Assembly: GCA_024277255.1 (NCBI GenBank)
Contig: JAJRVQ010000087.1
Location: forward strand, 96,643 to 160,642
Direction of reading: 5' to 3'
DNA from: Acidobacteriota bacterium
GTDB lineage: Bacteria; Acidobacteriota; Thermoanaerobaculia; Multivoradales; SZUA-115
Length of the DNA: 64,000 nucleotides
Shown: positions 47,041-54,913 of the stretch, in pieces
How the letters are laid out: each line of letters opens with the position of its first letter
Numbering within the stretch: the stretch's first letter is position 1
Notes under the pieces: generated by a model
Database searches by the model: none
What the model saw: only the letters and a program-made list of their open reading frames with translations
Told to the model about the DNA's origin: nothing
Translations under genes and position numbers: made by a program

Positions 47041-49242
47041 ATGACTGAAACTTCGCTTCGCTCTCGTCTTCCTGGTACTCGGCGCAGCCTTGTTCTGGCT
47101 GCGTTCTTGTTTTTGGGGCATCTCCTCGTCGCCCCGGAACTCACCCTGGCTCAGTCGTTTGGCGAAGAGACCGAAGTGACGGTGGTCGAAGTGCCTGTTT
47201 CGGTCGTGGACAAGAACGGAGATCCGGTCCGCGGGCTGACCGCCGAAGATTTCACCATCCTGGACAACGGCAAGAAGCAGAAGATCCGTAGCCTCGATGT
47301 GATCGATTTCGAGATGGAGATTCCGGCGGATTACGAGGTGCTAGGAAGTAGCGAAACCCTGCCAGCGGCGGCCCGTCGCCGTTTCTTCTTCTTGTTCGAT
47401 CTCTCGTTCTCGCAGCCGATCTCGGTAATCCGTGCCCGTGAGGCGGCCCGTCGATTTGTCCTGAACAATCTGCATCCGACCGACTTGGTGGCGGTGGCGA
47501 CCTTTTCGCTCGAGACCGGCCCGCGGCTGTTGGTGACCTTCACTCCGGATCGGGCGCAGCTGGCGCGGGCGATCGATACGCTGGGTGCTCGCGGGCTGCG
47601 GGATCGCTATGAGGGTGACCCTCTGCGCTTCTTGTATCAAGTACCGGAGCGTTCGACACCCGAATCGAGCCGCGCTTCGGAGTCCGAGAGCCGTCAAGGC
47701 ATCGCCCGTCGCGCCGGTCAAGATGCGCTCACCGAGCAGCAGAGAGTCCTGGCCCGCCTTTTCGACCGGGAACAAGACAGCTTCGCCAAGAGTCGGATCA
47801 CCGATTGGTCCAAGGCGATGGCCGCTCTGGCCAAGTCTCTAAACAGCGTGCAGGGCCGCAAGCAGATAATTTTCTTCTCCGAGGGCTTTGACAGCAAGAT
47901 CCTGCTTGGCCGCACACCGGACAGTGAGAACCTTCTGGCCCAGGACGATCAGCTCCGGGTGGCTCAAGGGCAGGCTTATCTGGTGGACTCGGAGGCGACC
48001 TACGGTAGTACCGAACTGCAGGGCGATATCAACAAGATGCTGCGCGAATTCCGCCGCTCGGACAGCGTTATCCAGGCGGTGGATATCGGAGGGCTGCGGG
48101 CGGGCGCCGATATCCGGGGACGCGACAACCGGGGGCAAGAGGGTCTGTTCTATATCGCCAACGAGACCGGGGGCGAGTTATTCAAGGATGCCAACGACCT
48201 GGGGAGTCAGCTCAGTCGGGTGATGCACCGCACCGCGGTGACCTACCTGCTCTCATTCCAGCCCGATCAGGTCGAGCGAAACGGCGAGTATCGCAAGCTG
48301 AAGATCAAGGTGAACGGCCACAAACCCGGGCGTGTCGCTCATCGCGACGGCTACTATGCGCCACGGCCGTTCAGCGAGTTACATCCACTGGAGCGTTCCT
48401 TGTTGGCGGCGGACGCCATCGCCAGTGCCAACCCTCGTGACGAGATTGGCCTGGATGTCCTGGCCGTTCCTTTCCGAGCCTCGGAGAGTTCATCCTATGT
48501 GCCGGTGATCCTGGAGGCGAAGGGGGTCGATCTCCTGGCCGGTCACCGGCGCGAGCTGATGAACGTCGAGATCTATACCTACGTCTCCGACGCCAACGGC
48601 GAGATGCGCGACTTCTTCTCGCAGGTGATTGGCCTGGATCTGCGCAAGGCCAAGGCCAAACAGGCGATGAGCGAGGGCGGCCTCAAGTACTACGGTCACC
48701 TCAATCTTTCGCCGGGGAAGTATCTGGTGCGGGTCTTGGTGCGCAACGCGGATACCGGACGCACCGGAGTCAAGACGGTCTCGGTGACGGTGCCGAGCTA
48801 CGCGGATCAAGATCCACAGGTTCTGCCGCCCTTCTTCCTCGAAGACCCGGGTCGCTGGGTCTTGGTGCGCGAGAGCGAGGATCGTGGCCGGGAATCGGTG
48901 GTCTATCCGTTCACCGTCAAAGGGGAACCCTACATTCCCGCCGCCCGGCCGGTTCTACGACCGCGAGACAAGGCGGAAGTCTGCCTGGTCGCCTACAACC
49001 TCAAGGAGGGCGAGCTCGAGATCACCAGCCGGGTTCTCGACCACCTGGGAGAGGTGGTCGACGGCGGCACGGCGGCCTTGGTCGAACGTACGGTGACCGG
49101 GATCGATGGCCTGGACAAGCTGTTGGTGAGCTTCAATCCGCGCGGTTTGCGTACCGGTGACTACACACTCGAACTCAGTGTCGCGGGCGGTGCGGCCTTC
49201 GACATGCCGGCCAATACGGTTGCATTCAGCGTTCTAAATTAG
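47041..49242 (+). CDS. VWFA-related acidobacterial secreted protein
   Basis: 733 aa. Signal peptide ending TLAQ (about residue 38). An N-terminal domain (VTVVEVPVSVVDKNGDPVRG, LTAEDFTILDNGKKQKI) is the hallmark of the acidobacterial VWFA-related family. A von Willebrand A domain spans about 113-400 with the MIDAS motif D120-x-S122-x-S124 (FDLSFS). The C-terminal ~300 residues are beta-rich. TTCGGAGG lies before the ATG. VWA domains bind proteins through a metal ion, so this may be an extracellular adhesion or assembly factor. It is divergent from the TonB receptor. Confidence 0.88.
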   Translation: MTETSLRSRLPGTRRSLVLAAFLFLGHLLVAPELTLAQSFGEETEVTVVEVPVSVVDKNGDPVRGLTAEDFTILDNGKKQKIRSLDVIDFEMEIPADYEVLGSSETLPAAARRRFFFLFDLSFSQPISVIRAREAARRFVLNNLHPTDLVAVATFSLETGPRLLVTFTPDRAQLARAIDTLGARGLRDRYEGDPLRFLYQVPERSTPESSRASESESRQGIARRAGQDALTEQQRVLARLFDREQDSFAKSRITDWSKAMAALAKSLNSVQGRKQIIFFSEGFDSKILLGRTPDSENLLAQDDQLRVAQGQAYLVDSEATYGSTELQGDINKMLREFRRSDSVIQAVDIGGLRAGADIRGRDNRGQEGLFYIANETGGELFKDANDLGSQLSRVMHRTAVTYLLSFQPDQVERNGEYRKLKIKVNGHKPGRVAHRDGYYAPRPFSELHPLERSLLAADAIASANPRDEIGLDVLAVPFRASESSSYVPVILEAKGVDLLAGHRRELMNVEIYTYVSDANGEMRDFFSQVIGLDLRKAKAKQAMSEGGLKYYGHLNLSPGKYLVRVLVRNADTGRTGVKTVSVTVPSYADQDPQVLPPFFLEDPGRWVLVRESEDRGRESVVYPFTVKGEPYIPAARPVLRPRDKAEVCLVAYNLKEGELEITSRVLDHLGEVVDGGTAALVERTVTGIDGLDKLLVSFNPRGLRTGDYTLELSVAGGAAFDMPANTVAFSVLN

Positions 49243-49276
49243 GGGCCCGTCGCAATGGGCTTGGCGGGCGACAAGA

Positions 49277-50761
49277 GTGGGCAAGAACAGTTTTCCGAGC
49301 CGTTGGTGTGATGCCGTTGAAGGTCTCAGCCCACCGCGTCTGGCGCTCATCCTTGCCGCTTGGAGCCTTGTTGTCCATGGCGCCTTTCTTCTCGGCAGCC
49401 CTGAGCGCTCCACGCCGATCAGCTTCTTGTTCTTCGGCGATAGCTTGCAGTTTCTCGCCCACGGCCGCCATCTAGCCGAGGGGCTGACCTTCAACGAGGG
49501 GCTGCCCTTTCACCCGCCTCTCACCGCTTGGCTGTCGGTTCCGCTGTGGTGGTGGTTGCCTGATTCGGCGGTGAGTCTGGTAGCCAAGTTGTTGATGGCG
49601 GTATTCAGCGCCACCGGCTTCGCCCTCCTCTTCTTGCTGATTCGCCGAAGGGTGGAGCACGCTTTCTGGATCGTGGCCCTCTTACCGCTCGGTTTTGGTG
49701 AGATTCTGCTCTCCGCATCGGTCAATAGCGAGCTTCCTTATCGCTTGCTCCTCCTCTTGACCCTGCTCCTCGGCTGGCGACGTCCGCTCTTGGTCGGCGT
49801 TGTGCAAGGGCTCGCGGCGCTGACTCGAGCCGAGCATCTGCCCTTCGTAGCCGGTCTCGGCCTGCTCTTAGTTGTCCTACCTGATCGCTGGAGCGCCGGT
49901 CTGCCGCCACGGTCGCAGCGCTGGCGCTTTGTGGCCATCGCTGCCGCCGGTGCGGCGATACTCTTGCTCCCCTACATTCTGCTGACCCGCGGGCGGTTGC
50001 AGGACTACAACCGCAGCCATGTCGACCAGATGGAAGAGCCGTTGCCGACCTTGGTTCCCGTCTCCTTCTACGGACCGCTCAACTTTGCGCTGGCACAGCG
50101 CGAGGCCGATATCTACTTCTCGCGAAGAACTCTCCCCCCGGCTCCGGGAGGGATGAACCGGTTGGATCCGACCTTTCCGCCCCACCAACGCTACATCGTC
50201 GACGGCTACCGTCTGGGTTTGGAGACCATCCGTGCCTCTCCGCGGCGATTCTTCCGGCGCCTGGGTCGTAAGCTGGCGGTTTCGGCTGGAGCGTTGGCCT
50301 ACGGTTGGAGTTGGCGCGACCTGCCGCATCGAGCACAGTGGGTACGCCGGCCGGTCGATACCGCAGTGGCGCCGGGATCAGGGACAGGTTGGCTGGTCGC
50401 CTTGTTGGCGCTCGCCGGTGCCTGGAGGCTCCGCGACCAGCGTGGGTTGCTCGTCGTCGGCGGCCTATTGGTGCTCTACCGTTTGACCATCAACGCCGCT
50501 TTCTTCCCCTATCTGCGCAGCATGCTGATCGTCGCCCCCTTTTGGTCTGTCCTGGCCCTCTGCGGCCTGGCGTCATTCTTCGGCAAACGGGGCCGATCGG
50601 TACTCGTCGGTGTATTGTTGCTGCTGGCCGCCTTTCACCTGTCGACGGCGCCAAGGCAACGCATGTACCGGCTCAGCGGTGAGCGCGACTCGGCCGGTCA
50701 AGTCATCGATGATCGCACGGTGGAAGTCAAGCTGATCAGCGAGGCCGGCCAACAACAATGA
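49277..50761 (+). CDS. Polytopic membrane protein, probable GT-C-type glycosyltransferase
   Basis: 494 aa with about ten predicted helices (ALILAAWSLVVHGAFLL, VAKLLMAVFSATGFALLFLL, YRLLLLLTLLLGW, FVAIAAAGAAILLLPYILL and others). An acidic residue in the first exoplasmic loop (FFGDSLQFLAHGRHLAEG) and the ALTRAEHLPF motif are consistent with PMT/ArnT-like GT-C enzymes, which use polyprenyl-phosphate sugars. The assignment rests on topology and those motifs only. GTG start 34 nt after the VWA stop; Shine-Dalgarno weak. It may glycosylate exported proteins of the surrounding cluster. Confidence 0.6.
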   Translation: MGKNSFPSRWCDAVEGLSPPRLALILAAWSLVVHGAFLLGSPERSTPISFLFFGDSLQFLAHGRHLAEGLTFNEGLPFHPPLTAWLSVPLWWWLPDSAVSLVAKLLMAVFSATGFALLFLLIRRRVEHAFWIVALLPLGFGEILLSASVNSELPYRLLLLLTLLLGWRRPLLVGVVQGLAALTRAEHLPFVAGLGLLLVVLPDRWSAGLPPRSQRWRFVAIAAAGAAILLLPYILLTRGRLQDYNRSHVDQMEEPLPTLVPVSFYGPLNFALAQREADIYFSRRTLPPAPGGMNRLDPTFPPHQRYIVDGYRLGLETIRASPRRFFRRLGRKLAVSAGALAYGWSWRDLPHRAQWVRRPVDTAVAPGSGTGWLVALLALAGAWRLRDQRGLLVVGGLLVLYRLTINAAFFPYLRSMLIVAPFWSVLALCGLASFFGKRGRSVLVGVLLLLAAFHLSTAPRQRMYRLSGERDSAGQVIDDRTVEVKLISEAGQQQ

Positions 50762-50838
50762 ATCCGCGGGCCGATCTCCTTCGAACCTGTGTCTTGTGAT
50801 CCTGCGTCCAGTGAACCGACTCCCAGAGGACTACGCTG

Positions 50839-51987
50839 ATGTTGAGACCAACATTCCGTCCACGCCATTTCCTGATTGGGGCCTTCGCCATCGTCGTGGT
50901 GACCGCGGGTTGTGCTGAGTTCGAGCCCTTCGATTCGAGTGCGTTCCTGCGTGACATCTATGAACAGAATCTGGGAGCGGAGCAAGCGGCTCAGCTTGAA
51001 GTTCCTTTCGAACTCGATGCGGAGATTCGTGATTTCGTCGCCGAGTCGATCCGTCCGGCCCAGGATGAAGAGCGACGCACAGAGCAGGTTCAGCATTTCA
51101 TCTTCGACCAGCTGGGATTGCAGTATTCGCTGTCGCCGACCTTCGATGCGACAGAAACTTACTATGGTCGGCGAGGAAACTGCCTCTCGTTTGTAAATCT
51201 TTTTGTCGGCATCGCACGTGAGCTGCGATTGAATCCTTTTTACGTCGAAGTGACCGATCTAAATCGCTGGAACTACCGCAATGGAATGGTGGTCAGCCAG
51301 GGACATATCGTCGCTGGAATGCGGGTTGACGGGAAATTGCAAACTTTTGATTTCTTGCCCTATCGTCCGAAGTCCTACAAGGAATTCAAACCGATCGACG
51401 ATGTCACCGCGGCTGCCCACTTTTATAATAACCTGGCGGCAGAATCGTTGATCAATGACGACGTTGATTCGGCTCTGGAATTCGCGCAAGTGGCAACGAA
51501 GATCGCTCCAGGATTTGACAAGGCGTTGAATAATTTGGGTGTGACCTTGGCTCGCTTGGGGAGGATTGAAGAGGCCTTGGACGTCTACCGTGACGGGTTG
51601 GAGATGGATCCACAGAATATCGCAATCCTGAGTAACATGGTGAGGGCTTACCAGCAGGCCGGGCGCAATCAGGATGCGCAGGAGGTCTTGTCTCAGCTCG
51701 GAGGTCTGCGCCATACCAATCCATTCTTCTTTATCTATCAGGGAGAGCTGGCGCTGGCGTCGGGTGATCCCGAAAGAGCCTTGGAATCGATGAAAAAGGC
51801 CTTTCGCCGTGACAGCGAACTCCCCGAGGTTCACGTCGGGTTGGCCAAGGTCTATCTGGCCCTGGGTGAACTCGAATCGGCACGTCATCATGTGGGGCGA
51901 GCACTGAAGTTGGATGCGACGCACGTCGAAGCCTTGAAGCTGGCGACCCTGCTGCAGGATCGTGCAGCGGTTCTGGGAGAACAGTAA
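50839..51987 (+). CDS. Transglutaminase-like TPR lipoprotein
   Basis: 382 aa. Lipobox TAGC (Cys25). Residues about 75-185 are transglutaminase-like, with a candidate triad Cys115 (RRGNCLSFVNLFVGIARELR), His156 (SQGHIVAG) and Asp171 (LQTFDFLPY). About five TPRs follow (LNNLGVTLARLGRIEEALDV, VHVGLAKVYLALGELESARH). Periplasmic, with peptidase or crosslinking potential. Third-position A/T use around 51100-51500 looks higher than in neighbouring genes. It lies 2 nt upstream of the DUF3179 gene, so an operon is likely. Confidence 0.8.
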   Translation: MLRPTFRPRHFLIGAFAIVVVTAGCAEFEPFDSSAFLRDIYEQNLGAEQAAQLEVPFELDAEIRDFVAESIRPAQDEERRTEQVQHFIFDQLGLQYSLSPTFDATETYYGRRGNCLSFVNLFVGIARELRLNPFYVEVTDLNRWNYRNGMVVSQGHIVAGMRVDGKLQTFDFLPYRPKSYKEFKPIDDVTAAAHFYNNLAAESLINDDVDSALEFAQVATKIAPGFDKALNNLGVTLARLGRIEEALDVYRDGLEMDPQNIAILSNMVRAYQQAGRNQDAQEVLSQLGGLRHTNPFFFIYQGELALASGDPERALESMKKAFRRDSELPEVHVGLAKVYLALGELESARHHVGRALKLDATHVEALKLATLLQDRAAVLGEQ

Positions 51988-51989
51988 GA

Positions 51990-53366
51990 ATGCGAGATAG
52001 AGGTCTGAGAGTTCTTGGCCTGACGTCGGTCATTCTTGCCATGGGCGCGGTATGGATGTCGGCGCCGGTCGCTAGAGCAGGGGACGGCTATGGGCTGGTG
52101 CGCGAACTCTCGTCGGAGAAGCGGAAGGTGCGACGTTCGGCGAGTCAAAAGCTGCTAGCGAAGAAGGACCCGACGGTGGTGCCGGCTCTGGTGGATGCCC
52201 TGTTCTTCACCCCGCGGCGTCTACGTGCCGAGATTATCGCCACCTTGGAAGGTCTCAGCGGAGAGACGATCGGCGGTAGCTACCTCGACTGGGTGGAATA
52301 TGTCGGCAAACAAACCGATCTGGAACCCCGAGAGGGTTACCTCGAATGGAAACTCGAGAACCTCTCTCGAGTCGATCCGGAGTTTCGCAAGGTTTTCTAC
52401 AGTGGGGCTCCGCATCGTATCCGGCTGGAGGAAATCCTCTCCGGAGGTGTTCGGCTCGACGGCATTCCTTCGCTGGACAATCCGCGCCATGTGCCGGCGA
52501 GCGAAGCGAAGTTCATGCGCTCCAAAGAGAGGGTGTTCGGGGTGAGTGTGGGTGGGCTTCACCGCGCCTATCCGGTGCGCGTCCTGTCGTGGCACGAGAT
52601 GTTGAACGACGTGATCGGTGAGGAGCCGATCACCCTGAGCTTCTGCACGCTGTGTGGCAGCGGGATTGCCTACTCGACGAAGACTCCATCCGGAAAGCCC
52701 TACACCTTCGGCACTTCCGGCCTCCTCTACCGCAGCAACAAGCTGATGTACGATCGCCAGAGTTACACCCTGTGGTCGAACATGACGGGGGAACCGGTCG
52801 TTGGCCGGCTGGCCTCGACAGCGGTGAAACTCCGGGTACTCCCCAATACGCTGAGCACCTGGAAGGCGTGGGTCCAACGCCATCCCGAGACCACGGTGAT
52901 GGTCCCGGACAGCCGGTTGGCGGCCCGTTGGCGATTCGACTACACCTCGGGCGCCGCCGACCGGGCGCGTGCCGGGGTCGCTTTCCCCGTCTGGCAGAAG
53001 AGTGATCGGCTCAATCGCGATGCCGAAATCTACGCCTTGCGCATCGCGGGAGCGGCGAAGGCGTATCCGATGGATATTCTGCTCAAGCAGGGGATGGTCC
53101 ACGACGAGGTGGGAGGCGAAGAGCTGGTGCTTCTGGCGGATCGAGCCAGCGGTGCGGTGCGCGTTTACCGGCGCGGTGGGCTGACCTTCCAGCGTGGAGA
53201 GAGTGCCGGCGAGTTGGTCGACGGCTCACAGCGGCGATGGCGGGTGACCGAGGAGCAGCTCGAAACCGAAGGAGCCGAGCCCTTGGAGCGAGTGCCGGGT
53301 CACACCGCATTCTGGTTCGGCTGGTACGGGTTCTATCCGCAGACCGAGGTCTACGAGGTTCCCTGA
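51990..53366 (+). CDS. DUF3179 protein with N-terminal HEAT-like segment
   Basis: 458 aa. Signal peptide SVILAMGAVWMSAPVARA. Residues 35-100 look like HEAT repeats (KVRRSASQKLLAKKDPTVVP). The remainder is DUF3179, recognised by LSFCTLCGSGIAYS (C-x2-C), SGLLYRSNKLMYDRQSYTLW and the ending GHTAFWFGWYGFYPQTE. The CxxC could bind a metal or act in redox; the domain's function is unknown to me. It is preceded at 2 nt by the transglutaminase-like gene. Confidence 0.85.
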   Translation: MRDRGLRVLGLTSVILAMGAVWMSAPVARAGDGYGLVRELSSEKRKVRRSASQKLLAKKDPTVVPALVDALFFTPRRLRAEIIATLEGLSGETIGGSYLDWVEYVGKQTDLEPREGYLEWKLENLSRVDPEFRKVFYSGAPHRIRLEEILSGGVRLDGIPSLDNPRHVPASEAKFMRSKERVFGVSVGGLHRAYPVRVLSWHEMLNDVIGEEPITLSFCTLCGSGIAYSTKTPSGKPYTFGTSGLLYRSNKLMYDRQSYTLWSNMTGEPVVGRLASTAVKLRVLPNTLSTWKAWVQRHPETTVMVPDSRLAARWRFDYTSGAADRARAGVAFPVWQKSDRLNRDAEIYALRIAGAAKAYPMDILLKQGMVHDEVGGEELVLLADRASGAVRVYRRGGLTFQRGESAGELVDGSQRRWRVTEEQLETEGAEPLERVPGHTAFWFGWYGFYPQTEVYEVP

Positions 53367-53379
53367 ACCTGGCGCTACC

Positions 53380-54579
53380 GTGGCTTTCAAAGTAGTTCTC
53401 AAGCGGGGCAAGGAACGGGCGCTTCTCGGCCGTCATCCATGGGTTTACTCCGGTGCCGTCGCCAGGGTGGAGGGGCGACCTTCGCCGGTGGCGCGAGTCG
53501 AAGCGGCGGATGGCCGCACCCTGGGCGTCGGGCTCTACAGTGCCGAATCGCGGATCCCGGTGCGCATGGTCCGCTTTGGCGAGGGGGCGCAGTCCGAAAT
53601 CGGCAAGAGCTTCTTTGCCCAACGGTTGCAGAGAGCCCAAGCGCTGCGCACTCAGCTTCTTCCCGAGGCGACCACCGGCTACCGCCTGGTCAATGCAGAG
53701 GGGGACGCTCTGCCGGGATGGACGGTCGATCGCTTTGGCGATCTGCTGGTCAGCCAGATCACCTGTGGCGGCCTGGAGGCCATCCGCCAGTCGGCCTACG
53801 CGGCGCTCAGTGAGAGCTTTCCGCAAGCCGCCATCGTGCAGAAGAACAGCTCGGCCGGACGTCGCGCCGAGAGGTTGAGCGAGGTCGATGAGGTCATCCG
53901 ACTCGAACCACCGGCCGAAAGCTCTTTTCTCGAGAGCGGCCTGCGCTTTGCGGCCGAGATCAAGGGTGGACAGAAGACGGGTTTCTACTGTGACCAGCGC
54001 GACAACCGGCGGTTGGTCGAGGAGTTGGCGCCGGGACGGCGGGTTCTCGACCTGTTTGCCCACAGCGGTGCCTTTGGTCTCTATGCCCTGCGTGGAGGAG
54101 CCCGTAGCGTTGTGCACGTCGAGTCCGCAGCGCGCTTGACCGAGCGCGGCCGGCGCCACTACCAGCTCAACGGAGAAGTCTTTGAGCATTCTGAACTCCC
54201 CGTCGAGTGGGTGACGGCCGATGTCTTCACCGATCTACGCAGTAGGAGCGAACTCTTCGACTTGATCATCTGCGATCCGCCGCCGCTGGCGCGCAAGCGG
54301 CGGGACCGCGACCAGGCGGCCCGCGCCTACAAGGACCTCAACCGGCTCGCCATGGAACGGTTGGCGGCCGGAGGCTTGCTGCTGACCTTCAGCTGCTCCG
54401 CGGCGGTCGACACCAAGCTCTTCCGCCAGATCCTCTTCGCCGCCGCCGTGGAGGCCAACGCCGACCTCGCTCTCCTGCGCCCCCTGAGTGCCGCTCTCGA
54501 CCATCCGGTCGCCATCACCCATCCGGAGGGTGAGTACTTGAAGGGATGGCTGGCCAGGGCGGGCGGTGGTGAGTATTGA
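53380..54579 (+). CDS. rlmI: RlmI-like class I SAM-dependent 23S rRNA cytosine methyltransferase
   Basis: 399 aa, the usual length. An N-terminal PUA domain (VVLKRGKERALLGRHPWVYS) leads to an RlmI-like middle part with NAEGDALPGWTVDRFGDLLV and GGQKTGFYCDQRDNR, then a Rossmann methyltransferase core (VLDLFAHSGAFGLYALRGGA) with catalytic ICDPPPL and SCS motifs. E. coli RlmI makes m5C1962 in 23S rRNA. GTG start at 53380, 13 nt after the DUF3179 stop. Whether the target base is the same here is inference. Confidence 0.88.
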   Translation: MAFKVVLKRGKERALLGRHPWVYSGAVARVEGRPSPVARVEAADGRTLGVGLYSAESRIPVRMVRFGEGAQSEIGKSFFAQRLQRAQALRTQLLPEATTGYRLVNAEGDALPGWTVDRFGDLLVSQITCGGLEAIRQSAYAALSESFPQAAIVQKNSSAGRRAERLSEVDEVIRLEPPAESSFLESGLRFAAEIKGGQKTGFYCDQRDNRRLVEELAPGRRVLDLFAHSGAFGLYALRGGARSVVHVESAARLTERGRRHYQLNGEVFEHSELPVEWVTADVFTDLRSRSELFDLIICDPPPLARKRRDRDQAARAYKDLNRLAMERLAAGGLLLTFSCSAAVDTKLFRQILFAAAVEANADLALLRPLSAALDHPVAITHPEGEYLKGWLARAGGGEY

Positions 54580-54604
54580 CCTCGTAAGACCGCTTTGCTA
54601 CCCT
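54576..54604 (+). promoter_or_regulatory. Promoter of the tRNA-Val pair (and probably thrS)
   Basis: TTGACC at 54576-54581 and TACCCT at 54599-54604 with a 17-nt spacer. The expected start near 54611 leaves a leader of about 27 nt before the first tRNA. The -35 box overlaps the stop codon of the RlmI-like gene. Confidence 0.55.
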
Positions 54605-54637
54605 TCCGCATCTTCGGCGGGGGTGCCCGTTGAATAA

Positions 54638-54714
54638 AGGCCCGTAGCTCAGCTGGTTAGAGCGCTACGTTGACATCGTAGAGGTCAGCGGTTCGAGTCC
54701 GCTCGGGCCTACCA
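54638..54714 (+). tRNA. tRNA-Val (anticodon GAC)
   Basis: 77 nt including encoded CCA. Acceptor AGGCCCG pairs with CGGGCCT; D-stem GCTC/GAGC; anticodon stem CTACG/CGTAG with loop TTGACAT, anticodon GAC at 54672-54674; T-stem AGCGG/CCGCT with loop TTCGAGT. All stems pair fully. Reads GUC and GUU valine codons. Confidence 0.97.
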
Positions 54715-54787
54715 TTTGCCGCGGATCGATTTGCCCCATGGATAGACGACACGGGAAGAGACCGATTCGCGGACCGCGAGGATGAAT

Positions 54788-54864
54788 AGGCGCTTAGCTC
54801 AGCTGGTTAGAGCGCTACCTTCACACGGTAGAGGTCAGCGGTTCGAGTCCGCTAGCGCCTACCA
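54788..54864 (+). tRNA. tRNA-Val (anticodon CAC)
   Basis: 77 nt including CCA. Acceptor AGGCGCT/AGCGCCT; anticodon stem CTACC/GGTAG with loop TTCACAC, anticodon CAC at 54822-54824. D-arm, variable loop and T-arm are identical to the tRNA-Val(GAC) 73 nt upstream. Reads GUG codons, frequent in this high-GC genome. Confidence 0.97.
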
Positions 54865-54913
54865 CGTCTTCGCTGGGCGTGGTGCCCAACCCTTACGCTA
54901 AAGAGGTTCCCCA

